The notes: generated by a model from the sequence alone, not told the origin. A DNA stretch of 64,000 bases from Ravibacter sp037191015 (GCA_037191015.1 JBBCKD010000032.1:124001-188000); one strand, 5' to 3'. Shown: positions 44,761 through 54,580, numbered from the stretch's first letter. Translations and numbers: made by a program.

Positions 44761-46146
44761 ATGAATCATAACTCAAAACGACGCAATTTTCTTAAAAACC
44801 TGGGGGGAGCAGCGGTAGCGGCTACGATCGCCCCTTCCGTATACGGGAAATCCTCCGGTTTCAACGTACTTGAAAACAGGCAGCGGATACCTGTATCAGC
44901 CAACGATAAAATCCGGGTCGGGCTGGTCGGGACAGGCGGAATGGGAATCGGGGACATGCAGACGGCCCTGATGGTGGAAGGAGTCGAAATAGCCGCCGCC
45001 TGCGATCTCTATGACGGCCGGCTGAAGCGGGCCCGTGAATTGTGGGGGAAGGATCTCTTCGTCACCCGCGACTACCGGGAGCTGCTGCAGCGGAAAGACA
45101 TCGACGTCATTATCAATGCCACGATAGATCACTGGCATTCCCGGATCTCCATCGATTCGCTTGCCGCCGGGAAGCATGTGTACAGTGAAAAGCCTATGGT
45201 AAAGCACGTTGAGGAAGGACATGCGCTGATCGCCGCGCAGGAAAAATACAAGAAGGTTTTCCAGGTAGGAAGCCAGTTTGTCAGCTCGATTATCCACGCC
45301 AAAGCCAAAGAGCTTATCAAAGCCGGGGAGATCGGGGAGGTAAATTTCGCGGAGGTCCAGATCGACAGGCACAGCGCCATCGGCGCCTGGCAATACACCC
45401 TTCCGCTGGATGCGAATGACAAAACCGTCGATTGGGAAGCTTATATACGGCCCCTCAAAAAGAAACTGCCGTTTGACGCAAACCAGTTTTTCAGGTGGCG
45501 GAATTACCAGGAGTTCGGTACCGGGGCGGCAGGCGATCTTTATGTGCATATGCTGTCGATGCTGCATTTTGTGCTGGACTCGAAAGGCCCGACGCGCGTC
45601 ATGTCAACCGGCGGCATCCGGTACTGGAAAGACGGAAGGGATGTGCCTGATATTCATTTGGGGCTGTTCGACTATCCTAAAACAGCATCGCACGGCCCGT
45701 TTAACCTTTCGCTCCGTACTAATCTCGTTAATGGAGGCGGTGAAAATTACCTGTTCAGGATAGCAGGCAGCGAGGGCGATATTTCTATCGGCTGGGACAA
45801 CCTGGTGCTACGGAGAACGCCGTTCCCGAAAGCCCCCGGCTTGTCGATCGGGAGCTTTGATACCGAAATGCAGGACCGGATCAAAAAAGATTACAGTGTA
45901 AAATATCCGGAGAAATTCGAGATGACGCCCCCCACCGAGCAGGTCTTCAAAACCCCGAAGAACTACAAAGGCGACCGTTACGAACACTTTGTCAACTTCT
46001 TTGATTCCATCCGCCATCAGAAGCCTGTCGTGGAAGATGCCGTATTCGGTTTGAGGGCCTGCGGTCCGACGGTTGCCGGGAACATCAGTTATTATGAAAA
46101 CCGGATCGTGGAGTGGGATCCTGAAAAAATGGTGATAAAGGCATAA
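44761..46146 (+). CDS. Tat-exported Gfo/Idh/MocA-family oxidoreductase
   Basis: This NAD(P)-dependent sugar oxidoreductase has 461 residues and a twin-arginine signal (KRRNFLKNLGGAA, R7 and R8). The Rossmann motif is VGLVGTGGMGIGDMQTAL (about 57-72), followed by DVIINATIDHWHSRIS and SEKPMVKHVEEG, the family's EKP motif. The C-terminal domain has FRWRNYQEFGTGAAGDLYVH. Members with Tat signals carry a tightly bound cofactor and act in the periplasm, commonly oxidising or reducing the 3-hydroxyl of glycosides. Its place directly after SusC/SusD and before the DUF1080 gene supports a role in processing the imported sugar. Confidence 0.9.
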   Translation: MNHNSKRRNFLKNLGGAAVAATIAPSVYGKSSGFNVLENRQRIPVSANDKIRVGLVGTGGMGIGDMQTALMVEGVEIAAACDLYDGRLKRARELWGKDLFVTRDYRELLQRKDIDVIINATIDHWHSRISIDSLAAGKHVYSEKPMVKHVEEGHALIAAQEKYKKVFQVGSQFVSSIIHAKAKELIKAGEIGEVNFAEVQIDRHSAIGAWQYTLPLDANDKTVDWEAYIRPLKKKLPFDANQFFRWRNYQEFGTGAAGDLYVHMLSMLHFVLDSKGPTRVMSTGGIRYWKDGRDVPDIHLGLFDYPKTASHGPFNLSLRTNLVNGGGENYLFRIAGSEGDISIGWDNLVLRRTPFPKAPGLSIGSFDTEMQDRIKKDYSVKYPEKFEMTPPTEQVFKTPKNYKGDRYEHFVNFFDSIRHQKPVVEDAVFGLRACGPTVAGNISYYENRIVEWDPEKMVIKA

Positions 46147-46192
46147 ATTGCGGGATTCGGGAATTATCTGATTATCTAATTTTTTCATAAAT

Positions 46193-46930
46193 ATGAAATG
46201 GATCAAAGCAGTATTGCTGCCGCAGGCGTTCCTGTGGCAGGCACTTCTGCTAACGCTGGCGACGGCTGGCTTTGCAGGGGAGAAAAAAGAGCAGCCTGAC
46301 CGGAACAATGTGCTCACAAAAAAGGAAAGCCGGCAGGGGTGGGTGCTGCTGTTTGACGGAAAAACCACAAATGGCTGGCATAACTACCTCAAAGAGGGGA
46401 TCAGCGGATGGAAAGCCGTCAACGGCGAGCTTGTCACGGAAGGGAAGAACGGTGATATCGTGACCGATACCGAGGTAGGCAACTTCGAGCTGACCGTCGA
46501 CTGGAAGATCCGGGAGAAAGGAAACAGCGGAATCTTCTACTACATTGTAGAAGATCCGCAAAACAAGCGCATGTACGAGTCGGGCCCGGAATTCCAGATC
46601 ATCGACAATGAAAATTACCCGCAGAAGCTGGCTCCCAACCAGGTCACCGGCTCGGCGTCGGACGTGCTGCCTCCGTCGGGCGATTTTACGAAACCCATCG
46701 GCGAGTGGAACGCGACGCGCATTGTCGTAAAAAACGGGAAGACGGAACATTGGCTCAACGGAACGAAAATTCTTTCCTACGACCTGGACTCGGCAGCCTG
46801 GCAGGAGGCGGTAAAAAACAGCAAGTTCGCGGCACTCAATTATGCTAAAACCCGGAAGGGTAAGATCGGGTTGCAGGACCACGGCGATTTTGTTGCCTAC
46901 AGGAACATCAAGCTACGCAGGCTCGACTGA
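46193..46930 (+). CDS. DUF1080 (3-keto-disaccharide hydrolase family) exported protein
   Basis: This 245-residue protein has a Sec signal (about residues 1-29) and one DUF1080 concanavalin-like domain: GWVLLFDGKTTNGWHNYLKE, GELVTEGKNGDIVTD, NFELTVDWKIREKGNSGIFY, EFQIIDNENYPQ and LQDHGDFVAYRNIKLR. The family (PF06439) includes enzymes that cleave 3-keto-glycosides. The gene follows the exported oxidoreductase after 46 bases, which fits oxidation first and cleavage second. A terminator hairpin lies downstream. Confidence 0.9.
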   Translation: MKWIKAVLLPQAFLWQALLLTLATAGFAGEKKEQPDRNNVLTKKESRQGWVLLFDGKTTNGWHNYLKEGISGWKAVNGELVTEGKNGDIVTDTEVGNFELTVDWKIREKGNSGIFYYIVEDPQNKRMYESGPEFQIIDNENYPQKLAPNQVTGSASDVLPPSGDFTKPIGEWNATRIVVKNGKTEHWLNGTKILSYDLDSAAWQEAVKNSKFAALNYAKTRKGKIGLQDHGDFVAYRNIKLRRLD

Positions 46931-46989
46931 GGGGGAACATGCTCCGGCTCGTTCCGGAGAAATATGTTTTCCCCGACCGGCACAAACGG

Positions 46990-47026
46990 AACAGGCCGTC
47001 ACGGATTGATTTTGTGACGGCCTGTT
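46990..47026. terminator. 13-bp hairpin between loci B and C
   Basis: Arms 46990-47002 and 47014-47026 (aacaggccgtcac and its complement) are exact around an 11-base loop. It stands between the DUF1080 stop and the convergent SusD stop of locus C, so it can end both transcripts. Confidence 0.75.
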
Positions 47027-47049
47027 AGTTAAGACTTAAACAGGAAACA

Positions 47050-48555
47050 CTACTTCTTATCCCACCAAACCTTACTCAGATAAGTGTCACCGTTTGACAT
47101 CCTTGCCGCAGCAGCCTCATATTCATCAGGATTGCGGAAACGCTCGGTTCCCGAATAAACGGCTCTCCGGGGAATAGTGCCGTTGGTTACGCCCGGGTTC
47201 GGCCCGGGAACCAGCCTGGGATATCCCGTACGCCGCCACTCCGCATAGGCTTCATAGTGACGCATGAACAGGCTGATCCATTTCTGGTTCATGATCTTTT
47301 CCAGCTTCTCCTCATCAGTGCCTGTAAGCGCTCCTTCCGTTTCAAGGTAAGTAGCGATGGCGGCATCAGCGATGTTATAAGGCTGCACTTTCATAGCAGC
47401 TGTAATGCCGTCCTGGTAAAACTTCTCCGCCTGGGCAGGGGCCAGTCCGGCCCATCCCAGCAATGCCGCCTCAGCCTTATAAAAACACAGGTCGGAGTAA
47501 GACATAAAGAGGTACGGGAAAGTAGACTTCCTGTCGTCGTAGATAGAAATAGTTCCGTAGGAGTAATCATCCCGGTTGATAATTACATTTTGCCCGAGCG
47601 CCACGCCCAATCCCCTGTAAACCGGGTTGCCTGCCTTTTTGGAATTCTCCGTCGGTTCAGCAATCCTGGGCAGCCTCGGGTCCTTTTTGGCGAGCAGCAT
47701 GTCGATGAAAGGCGCCCCGAGCTGGTTGAGCTCCTTGCTTCCATTGTAGCCTCCGATAGCCGGATGATATCCCAATGCAAAGCCGTCCTGCGGATTGGTA
47801 GGCATCGCTGCATTGTCTGCATTGCTTTCGAATATAGGACCGGCCAGCGCCTCCTCAACAGTCTTTTTCGACAATGCCGGATCTACATAACGCATCCTGA
47901 AACCCAACCTGAGCTTCAGCATATTTCCGAACTTCCTCCAGGCATTGACATTTCCTTTGTATACAAGGTCTGCATTGCCATACGACAGGTCAGAGGCGCT
48001 GAGCCGGCTCATAGCCAGGTCCAGCTCCGAAAGCATGGATTTATAAATCTCCTCCTGGGTATCGTATTTTGGCGTCAATATGATCTCCGATTCGGGCAGC
48101 CCCGCCTGGGAATACGGGATATCTCCCCAGAAATCAGTCATCCTTTGCCAGATATACAGCTCGTTGATTCTGGCAATGGCCAGCTTGGTCTTCCCTGCCT
48201 CCGTATCTTCCTGTCCGACCAGCAGGCGGTTCCTTATCTGGGCCAGGTTATGAATATATCCATAATGCGCCGCCCAGTTCCGGGTTTCGTAGATATCGCG
48301 GTCTTCCAGGTATTGGGACGGGGCAGAAAGGTTTCCGCTCGCCCATTGCTGTACCCATGACCCCACCTGCCACCAGTTGGCCCCTTCGGTCATCAGCCCG
48401 CTGAGCTGCACATTCGAAAGAATATATTCCGGCGGGACGATCGCCGGCTGGGTAGGCGATATGTTCAGTTCTTCGAAGCCGCTCGTGCAAGCAGACATCG
48501 CGGCTATAACGCCCAGAACTGCAAATCTTCTGCGTATAGATTGAAATGTTTTCAT
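47050..48555 (-). CDS. SusD-like surface lipoprotein, SusD-like_2 type (locus C)
   Basis: This 501-residue lipoprotein has lipobox AMSAC (Cys23) and the SusD-like_2 start CTSGFEELNISPTQPA, then YILSNVQLSGLMTEGANWWQ. Helical TPR-like repeats and the C-terminal WISLFMRHYEAYAEWRRTGY and LSKVWWDKK agree with the SusD of locus A. It is the last gene of the minus-strand locus and lies 52 bases after SusC. Confidence 0.93.
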   Translation of the reverse strand: MKTFQSIRRRFAVLGVIAAMSACTSGFEELNISPTQPAIVPPEYILSNVQLSGLMTEGANWWQVGSWVQQWASGNLSAPSQYLEDRDIYETRNWAAHYGYIHNLAQIRNRLLVGQEDTEAGKTKLAIARINELYIWQRMTDFWGDIPYSQAGLPESEIILTPKYDTQEEIYKSMLSELDLAMSRLSASDLSYGNADLVYKGNVNAWRKFGNMLKLRLGFRMRYVDPALSKKTVEEALAGPIFESNADNAAMPTNPQDGFALGYHPAIGGYNGSKELNQLGAPFIDMLLAKKDPRLPRIAEPTENSKKAGNPVYRGLGVALGQNVIINRDDYSYGTISIYDDRKSTFPYLFMSYSDLCFYKAEAALLGWAGLAPAQAEKFYQDGITAAMKVQPYNIADAAIATYLETEGALTGTDEEKLEKIMNQKWISLFMRHYEAYAEWRRTGYPRLVPGPNPGVTNGTIPRRAVYSGTERFRNPDEYEAAAARMSNGDTYLSKVWWDKK

Positions 48556-48607
48556 TTGCTATGACATTATTACTTTAACTGCCGGCCTGCGGCATTGATA
48601 TCCTCTT

Positions 48608-51600
48608 TTAAAACCTGACGTTAACATCGAATCCGAATGTTTTCATCATCGGAAGCGAGTGTCCCTCCATACCGAGCGTTCCGCTGTTTACATTCACCGA
48701 GGCATTTTCCGGTGAAAAACCGTCGGTATGGCGCTCCAGGTAGCCCAGGTTTCTCCCGTAGAGGGCCAGCGAGGCTCCCGAAAAGATTTTTGTACTGGCA
48801 AACCATTTTGCAGGAAGCTGGTAAGCAAGCCGCAGTTCGCGGATTGCAATATAGCTGGCGTCGTAGATGAATTCTTCCGCTACCGCAAAACCTTTGTCGG
48901 CTGCAACCCGGTTCCAGAACGCCTGCGACGTCGTCGTCACGTCGTTTTTCTCGCCGGTGCTTACCCAGGTTCCGTCTGCCTGCCTGACCGCCTTCATTCC
49001 ATCCACGAGCAAGCCGCCTTCCCTGCCGTTAAGGGTCCGTTTGGAAGTACCGTAAGCAGCCTCCTGCACGCGTCCCTGCGAGAAAATGACCCCGCCCTTA
49101 CGCATGTCTATCAGCGTGCTGAACGATAGCCCTTTAAAGAAAAAGTTGTTGGCAAAACCCCCGGTCCACCTGGGATTGGCATTTCCGATCTCCAATGTGG
49201 AGACAGACCTTACAATCGGCAGACCGTCGCTGTCGATAAGCCTGTTGCCCTGGGCATCCTTGGCATAGGCATAGTCGGCAGCGTTCAGCACGCCGTAGGG
49301 TTTTCCGGGTACTGCCGTTATGCGGATGTTCCTGTCGGACCCGACCAGGAATTCCGAAACATCGTCGATAAGCTCCAGCACCTTGTTCCGGTTGGCTGCA
49401 AAGTTGAAGCTCGATTCCCATTTGAAGCCGTTGCTCAGCTCGACCGGGGTCCCTGAAATGAGAAGCTCCACTCCCCTGTTCTGGATGCGGCCCGAGTTGG
49501 TCAGCTTGGTGCTGTAGCCGGTCGACTGTGCAATCGTGATAGGCAGTATCTGGTTGCTGGTGATCGAATGATAATAGGTAAAATCTACCAAAAGACGATT
49601 CTTCAGGAACCTCAGCTCGGTACCGATCTCATAGGACGTTTTCAATTCGTTTTTGAGATTCGGGTCGGTAATTACATCGGTATAGCTGGCAAGCGGCTGG
49701 TTTTGAAATGTATTGGAGTTCAACCCGAAATAACCCACCGTATTATAGGGGTCTCCCGACCGGCCCGCCTGCGCCCAGGAGCCGCGGATTTTGGCATAGT
49801 CCAGGAAAGAGCTTTGAATGTTCAGCGCATCGGTCAGGATGACGCTACCTCCTACCGAAGGATAGAAAAACGAGTTATTCTGAACCGGTAAAGTTGAGGA
49901 CCAGTCGTTCCTGGCCGTTACATCGAGAAACCAGATATTCTTATACCCGAAATTCGCCGCCCCATACACCGAGTTGATATCATACTCGGATACGCCGAGG
50001 CTGGGTACATTCAAAAGCGTCCGGCCAATCGCGTACAGGCCCGGTATCGTCAGCTGCGTACCGGTATTGCCGGTGAGACGGTAACGGTTCTTCTGATGGT
50101 TGGCGCCTAAATTCACAAAATAGGAAAACTCCCCGATATCGCGCGAAGCCGTCAGCAGGACATCGGCATTTTCCACCTTGTTATAGACATTATTCTCAAA
50201 AACACGGCCGGTTTGTTGTATCCGGGTTCCGACCGCATCCCAGCCATATTGCCGCTCATAGTAAAAGTCGGTTCCATACCGGCCCTGCAACGTGATTCCC
50301 TTGGCCAGCTCGTAGCTGAGCTTGGCATATGCAATCAAACGGTCTCTCTGGTCTTCGTTCCGGCTGTTATTGATTGTCCAGAAAGGATTGGAAGTCACGG
50401 AATTACTTTCAAATATCTTTTCACCACCCACGAAAAACGCTGCGCCGCCGATATCCCGGGTGTAGCGGATATCTTTCGCCGTGTACTCATACCTTCTCAA
50501 CCCGTCCATGCTGAGGCTTCTGGGCACGTAAAGGAACCGGTAAACCGGGTTTTGCCCGTCGTCACCGAGGTGGGGCCGGTTTACTACGTCCTGCCTGATA
50601 TAATTGGCTTTAACATCAAGGTTCAGCCCCTTCGCTATGTCTGTCGAGATCTTCACCGTTGCCGAATTCCTTTTCAATGTGTTGGTAGGCTGGAAACCGT
50701 CATTTTTCAGGTGGGTAAAAGAAGCGTAATAGGTTGTCTTATCGCCGCCCCCGTCTACACTAACGGTATTCATGAACATTTTTTCGGGCTGGAAGAATGC
50801 ACCGTACGGGTTCTCGATCGGCGAGTACCGCGTGGTATCACCCCACATGTCCTCGACGAGCTGCCCGTCCATCTTAGGCCCCCAGCTTCCTCGGCTTGTC
50901 GGGTTCCGTCCGCCGCTGAGCTTGGGAATTCCTCCCGTCAGCGAAGGATCGTAGGCTACCACGCTTCCGTCCGGCTTCCTGTAAAATGTAAACCTCCCGT
51001 TAAAGCCCTGCCCGTACTCATTTTGATAGTCCGGTTCGACCAGCGCCTTACCCACCGAGAAGCTTCCGTTATAGCTGATATTGGGTTTGCGGTTACGGGT
51101 ACCCGACTTGGTCGTAATGATAATCACCCCGTTAGCACCCAACTGGCCGTAGAGCGCCGCACCGTTAGGCCCCTTCAGCACGGTCACCGATTCTATATCG
51201 TTGGGGTTGATATTCGAGATCCCGTCTCCGCCGTCCACTCCGGTCGCAAAAGTCTGTGATCCCAGGCTCCTTCTGTTGGAATTGTCGATAGGTACCCCGT
51301 CTATGACGTATAGCGGCTGGGAATTTCCCGATAAAGAGGAATTCCCGCGTATGACCACCCTGGAGGCGCCGGACATACCGGCTGCGGAAGAAGTTACCTG
51401 CACCCCGGCTACTTTAGCAGAGAGCGCAGTACCGAGATTGGTTTCTTTAGAGTTTGCAAAATCGGAGCCTTTCAGCTCTCCGGTTGCGAAAGTCAGCGCT
51501 TTCTTGTCCCGCTTGATACCCAGAGCCGTCACCACCACTTCATTGAGATTACGGGTGTCGGTCGCCAGCTCCACGTCGATCTCCTGCCTGTTGCCGATCT

Positions 51601-52210
51601 CTATTTCCCGGGTAACATAACCTACATACGAGAACACGAGCACTCCTGCAGCCTGGGGCACTGTCAGCTCATAGTTGCCGGAAATATCGGAAGAAGTACC
51701 TACAGTCGTTCCTTTCAGAACGACATTCACTCCCGGGAGCCCCTCTCCAGTCTCCTTATCGGTTACCTTTCCTTTGATCAGCTCGGCAACCACATTCACC
51801 GGCTCGTAATAAACTGCCTGGGGTAACGCCGACGCCTCTTCAGGCGCCTTTTTCAGCAGGATCTGCTTCTCTCCCACCACCTCATAGGTTACTTTCAGCG
51901 GGTCTACAATCCGCGTCACAATATCGGAAATGCGCTGGTTCTCTACTTTCAGCGTTACCCTTCTGCCGGCTTCTATCTGGCTGGGCATATAGGAGAACCT
52001 GACCCCCGCCGTTTTTTCCAGCGTAGTCAGGACCTCGCGTATCTGCTGGTTCCGGGCTTCGAGGCTGACTTTCTTTTCGAGGATACTCTGCTTCATGGCG
52101 GCGGAGCTCACCCCGGGCACCGGCAAGAACAGGAGTAAAAAAATCGGGATGGCCGTCCCCCTTCTCAAGCAGGTCAGCATTCCCAGTCCGGATCGTCTTG
52201 GTCTTTTCAT
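48608..52210 (-). CDS. SusC/RagA-family TonB-dependent outer-membrane transporter with STN domain (locus C)
   Basis: At 1200 residues this is the longest of the four SusC proteins. A signal (FLLLFLPVPGVSSA, about 25-38) is followed by the STN domain (about 45-118, KKVSLEARNQQIREVLTTLE to KQILLKK). Then come the carboxypeptidase-like domain (about 145-220, GEGLPGVNVVLKGTTVGTSS), a plug ending AALYGQLGANGVIIITTKSG and the barrel. An eight-segment SusC-type barrel sequence continues to DVNVRF. It is preceded by its own FecR and sigma genes and followed by SusD, the same order as the other loci. The ligand is unknown. Confidence 0.95.
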   Translation of the reverse strand: MKRPRRSGLGMLTCLRRGTAIPIFLLLFLPVPGVSSAAMKQSILEKKVSLEARNQQIREVLTTLEKTAGVRFSYMPSQIEAGRRVTLKVENQRISDIVTRIVDPLKVTYEVVGEKQILLKKAPEEASALPQAVYYEPVNVVAELIKGKVTDKETGEGLPGVNVVLKGTTVGTSSDISGNYELTVPQAAGVLVFSYVGYVTREIEIGNRQEIDVELATDTRNLNEVVVTALGIKRDKKALTFATGELKGSDFANSKETNLGTALSAKVAGVQVTSSAAGMSGASRVVIRGNSSLSGNSQPLYVIDGVPIDNSNRRSLGSQTFATGVDGGDGISNINPNDIESVTVLKGPNGAALYGQLGANGVIIITTKSGTRNRKPNISYNGSFSVGKALVEPDYQNEYGQGFNGRFTFYRKPDGSVVAYDPSLTGGIPKLSGGRNPTSRGSWGPKMDGQLVEDMWGDTTRYSPIENPYGAFFQPEKMFMNTVSVDGGGDKTTYYASFTHLKNDGFQPTNTLKRNSATVKISTDIAKGLNLDVKANYIRQDVVNRPHLGDDGQNPVYRFLYVPRSLSMDGLRRYEYTAKDIRYTRDIGGAAFFVGGEKIFESNSVTSNPFWTINNSRNEDQRDRLIAYAKLSYELAKGITLQGRYGTDFYYERQYGWDAVGTRIQQTGRVFENNVYNKVENADVLLTASRDIGEFSYFVNLGANHQKNRYRLTGNTGTQLTIPGLYAIGRTLLNVPSLGVSEYDINSVYGAANFGYKNIWFLDVTARNDWSSTLPVQNNSFFYPSVGGSVILTDALNIQSSFLDYAKIRGSWAQAGRSGDPYNTVGYFGLNSNTFQNQPLASYTDVITDPNLKNELKTSYEIGTELRFLKNRLLVDFTYYHSITSNQILPITIAQSTGYSTKLTNSGRIQNRGVELLISGTPVELSNGFKWESSFNFAANRNKVLELIDDVSEFLVGSDRNIRITAVPGKPYGVLNAADYAYAKDAQGNRLIDSDGLPIVRSVSTLEIGNANPRWTGGFANNFFFKGLSFSTLIDMRKGGVIFSQGRVQEAAYGTSKRTLNGREGGLLVDGMKAVRQADGTWVSTGEKNDVTTTSQAFWNRVAADKGFAVAEEFIYDASYIAIRELRLAYQLPAKWFASTKIFSGASLALYGRNLGYLERHTDGFSPENASVNVNSGTLGMEGHSLPMMKTFGFDVNVRF

Positions 52211-52266
52211 ATTAACTAATTGGTATTGATTTATGAGTGGCTAAATTTTACAATAAGCATGCGCTG

Positions 52267-53310
52267 TCAGCATCCCTTTCCATCCAGGGAAATCACGTTA
52301 CCCGAAACAACATATTCTACATCGAGAAGCCTGCTGATGATCACCAGCATTTCATCAAGTGTCTCATCCTCTATGGAAGTAGTGAGTGTGCATAAGGCAA
52401 ACCGGTCTTTGTCAAATTCAAATCTGACCTGATAGGCCGATTGGACCGCCTCCAGTATCGCAGGCAGGGGGGCATTTTCAAAAATCAGCCCGGCGGGCCG
52501 CTCGCTGGGGATAAGCTCTCCGGGATCTGCTACGTCCGAGCGCACCATTTTGCCTGCTGCCGCGGAATATGATACCTGCTGCCGTGGCAGGAGGACAACG
52601 GATTCTTCCCGCCCCCGCCCAAAAGCCTGTCCGCCGGCCTTATAAACCGAAACTTTCCCTTTTGTAACAGAAACCTCCACCTCCTTATCCCTGTCGGAAG
52701 CCTTTACGAGGAAGCTGGTACCAAGCACCTTGGTAATGACGTCATTTGCATATACGTAAAAAGGTTTTTCCTTGTTTTCAGCTACCTCAAAATAAGCATG
52801 CCCCTGAAGGATAACCTCTCTCCGGTCGACATCAAAACCATACCGGTATTTCAACACCCCGCCATCCAGCAGCGTAACCCGGCTTCCGTCTGACAGGACT
52901 ATCAGCTTGGAGCCTGTTTCCGGCGCAGTCTCGACACGAAGCGTTTCCTCGCCGGTAACCACTTTTACAGCGACTGTTTCCGGCGTGACGCCGCGTTCAT
53001 AAAAGAACAATCCGAAAGCCACCAGGAGCGCTGCTATCCCGGCCGCCGCCAGGAGTATCCGGAACCTTCCCGGATTTACCGGCTCCTCCTCCTGCGGCCC
53101 CTCGTTATAAGCATTCGCTCTCAGCTCATGCTTGCGCATCCAAAGATCCAGCCAGTTCTTTGCCGTCAGCTCCGCACGCTCGTCGGCGGATGACGGGCCT
53201 GTATCAAATTGCAGGCTTTCATACCAGGTATCCAGCAGCTTCCTTTCTTCTTCAGAGCACGTACCTTCCCGGTATTTTCGTAAAAGCTCACGGTAATAGT
53301 CCCAATCCAT
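52267..53310 (-). CDS. FecR-family anti-sigma factor (locus C)
   Basis: This 347-residue inner-membrane relay has a cytosolic part up to about 85 and the membrane segment LAAAGIAALLVAFGLFFYE. The FecR domain (about 115-215, LIVLSDGSRVTLLDGGVLKY) and a DUF4974/STN-like domain (about 272-347) follow. The C-terminal domain holds Cys in RFALCTLTTS and the last residue Cys347 (LDGKGC). This is the cysteine pair shared with loci B and D. A 197-base gap with a hairpin separates it from the sigma gene. Confidence 0.93.
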   Translation of the reverse strand: MDWDYYRELLRKYREGTCSEEERKLLDTWYESLQFDTGPSSADERAELTAKNWLDLWMRKHELRANAYNEGPQEEEPVNPGRFRILLAAAGIAALLVAFGLFFYERGVTPETVAVKVVTGEETLRVETAPETGSKLIVLSDGSRVTLLDGGVLKYRYGFDVDRREVILQGHAYFEVAENKEKPFYVYANDVITKVLGTSFLVKASDRDKEVEVSVTKGKVSVYKAGGQAFGRGREESVVLLPRQQVSYSAAAGKMVRSDVADPGELIPSERPAGLIFENAPLPAILEAVQSAYQVRFEFDKDRFALCTLTTSIEDETLDEMLVIISRLLDVEYVVSGNVISLDGKGC

Positions 53311-53468
53311 AATTTCTCTCGTTACGTAGCCAAGACGGACGAGAGCAGGATTACCCTAAACTTTTTTTATTTTTTTGAGAAAAAAGAGTAAAAAACCAAA
53401 AACAACCACACTTTCCGGGAAAAATCGGCGGCCGGAACCCGGCTAAGACAGGATTCCCTGGTTGTCCG

Positions 53469-53490
53469 CGGTCTGTGTCCTCACAGACCG
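53469..53490. repeat. 9-bp hairpin cggtctgtg/cacagaccg between sigma and fecR of locus C
   Basis: Arms 53469-53477 and 53482-53490 are exact with the four-base loop tcct. It begins 17 bases beyond the sigma factor stop (minus strand) and about 160 bases before the fecR start, so any transcript joining the two genes would carry it. No T-run follows. Confidence 0.6.
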
Positions 53491-53507
53491 GTTGCGTTTC
53501 CAGATAA

Positions 53508-54083
53508 TCAGGATAAGATTCCCAAAATTACCAATGTCATGTATTCTTTCAGATGCTTGCGGAGAAAGCTGAGCGCTTTGGTCAGGTGGTATTCGATCGC
53601 TTTTTCCGAAAGGTTGAGCTGCCGGGCGATCTCGGGGATAGTATAGTATTCAAACCGGCTCATTATAAACACCTGGCGGGTCTTTTGGGGAAGCTGATGC
53701 AATAGCTCCGTGATCGTATCGGAAAGCTCATCGTATTCCAGCTGGCGTCCTGCCTGCGCCCTGGCCTCAGGGAAATGCATTCGCAATTGTTCCAGGTAGC
53801 TGGCCTCCAGGATATGACGGCGAACGTAGTCTATTACGAGATTTTTCAGGGAAGACGTCAGGTAGGCCTTGAAATTGTCGATCCGGAGCCTGTCGCGTTT
53901 ATCCCAAAGCGTTTCAAAAAGCTGTTGCGCCATCTCCTGGGCGACATCGGTTCTTCCCGTCTTTTTGATGGCCAGGTGGTAAGTATAGTACCAGTATCTT
54001 TCGTAAAGTTCCTTAAATGCAAAGGCACTGCCGTTCCGGAGCAAAACGACCAGGTGTGCGTCGTCAAGTGATTTAAATTCCAT
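53508..54083 (-). CDS. ECF RNA polymerase sigma factor, FecI-like (locus C)
   Basis: This 191-residue sigma-70 family factor has region 2 as NGSAFAFKELYERYWYYTYH and VAQEMAQQLFETLWDKRDRL. Region 4 is LHQLPQKTRQVFIMSRFEYY and TIPEIARQLNLSEKAIEYHL. It probably drives the SusC/SusD genes of its own locus under FecR control. It is divergent from the sensor kinase gene at 54581. Confidence 0.92.
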   Translation of the reverse strand: MEFKSLDDAHLVVLLRNGSAFAFKELYERYWYYTYHLAIKKTGRTDVAQEMAQQLFETLWDKRDRLRIDNFKAYLTSSLKNLVIDYVRRHILEASYLEQLRMHFPEARAQAGRQLEYDELSDTITELLHQLPQKTRQVFIMSRFEYYTIPEIARQLNLSEKAIEYHLTKALSFLRKHLKEYMTLVILGILS

Positions 54084-54580
54084 CTGCGGAGCCTCCTTAC
54101 AAAAACCGGTTAGAAATTATGGTGAAAATTAAAAATATTATTGCGACAATCAAAAGAAGGGAGAATACTATAACGAAGCAGGCGCTGCAGGAGCTCCGGG
54201 AATTCGTCACAAAAAAAACCGCTCCGCTTCAGTCATGGCTTCTTCAAAGCCAGCCTGTGCAGAACGGTACTGAGGGAGGGTTTACTGCTTATCTTCTAAT
54301 TTTTTGATCCGGGATTGTTTGATACCAAGCACGAGAGAAACAGGCGCCGGCAAATCGTTCCTTCCGAAGAACGTTCTCCAAAACCTGCAGCAGGGAAAGC
54401 GGAAACGTGAAATAGAAAAGTTCTCATTGAAATTCCTCAATACGTCAAATTTACCGGCTGATACCGGGCTGTCCCCTCCTTCCTGCAAAAATTCTGATGC
54501 AAATCAAGTACCTGCCAAAGCGCAAAAAAATACCTGCTTCAGGTATTTTCAGCCCTTTTTTTATACCGAAATTTGTATTT
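54084..54580. other. divergent upstream region between sigma factor C and the sensor kinase
   Basis: These 497 bases hold no recognisable gene on either strand. Short open frames are present but have no protein-like content. At 54527-54549 a perfect 10-bp hairpin (loop ctt) is followed by T7 at 54556-54562, just ahead of the kinase ATG. Confidence 0.55.
54527..54562 (+). terminator. terminator-like hairpin in the leader of the sensor kinase gene
   Basis: Arms 54527-54536 and 54540-54549 pair exactly with a three-base loop, then a T-run at 54556-54562 follows. It ends 18 bases before the ATG at 54581, so it could work as an attenuator of the kinase operon. Confidence 0.55.

Noticed and set aside
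54119..54488. Short open frames on both strands between sigma factor C and the kinase
   Set aside because: No recognisable protein content. One minus-strand frame (54282-54488) ends in a natural-looking GIKQSRIKKLEDKQ, but there is no start with support and no conserved motif that I can name.
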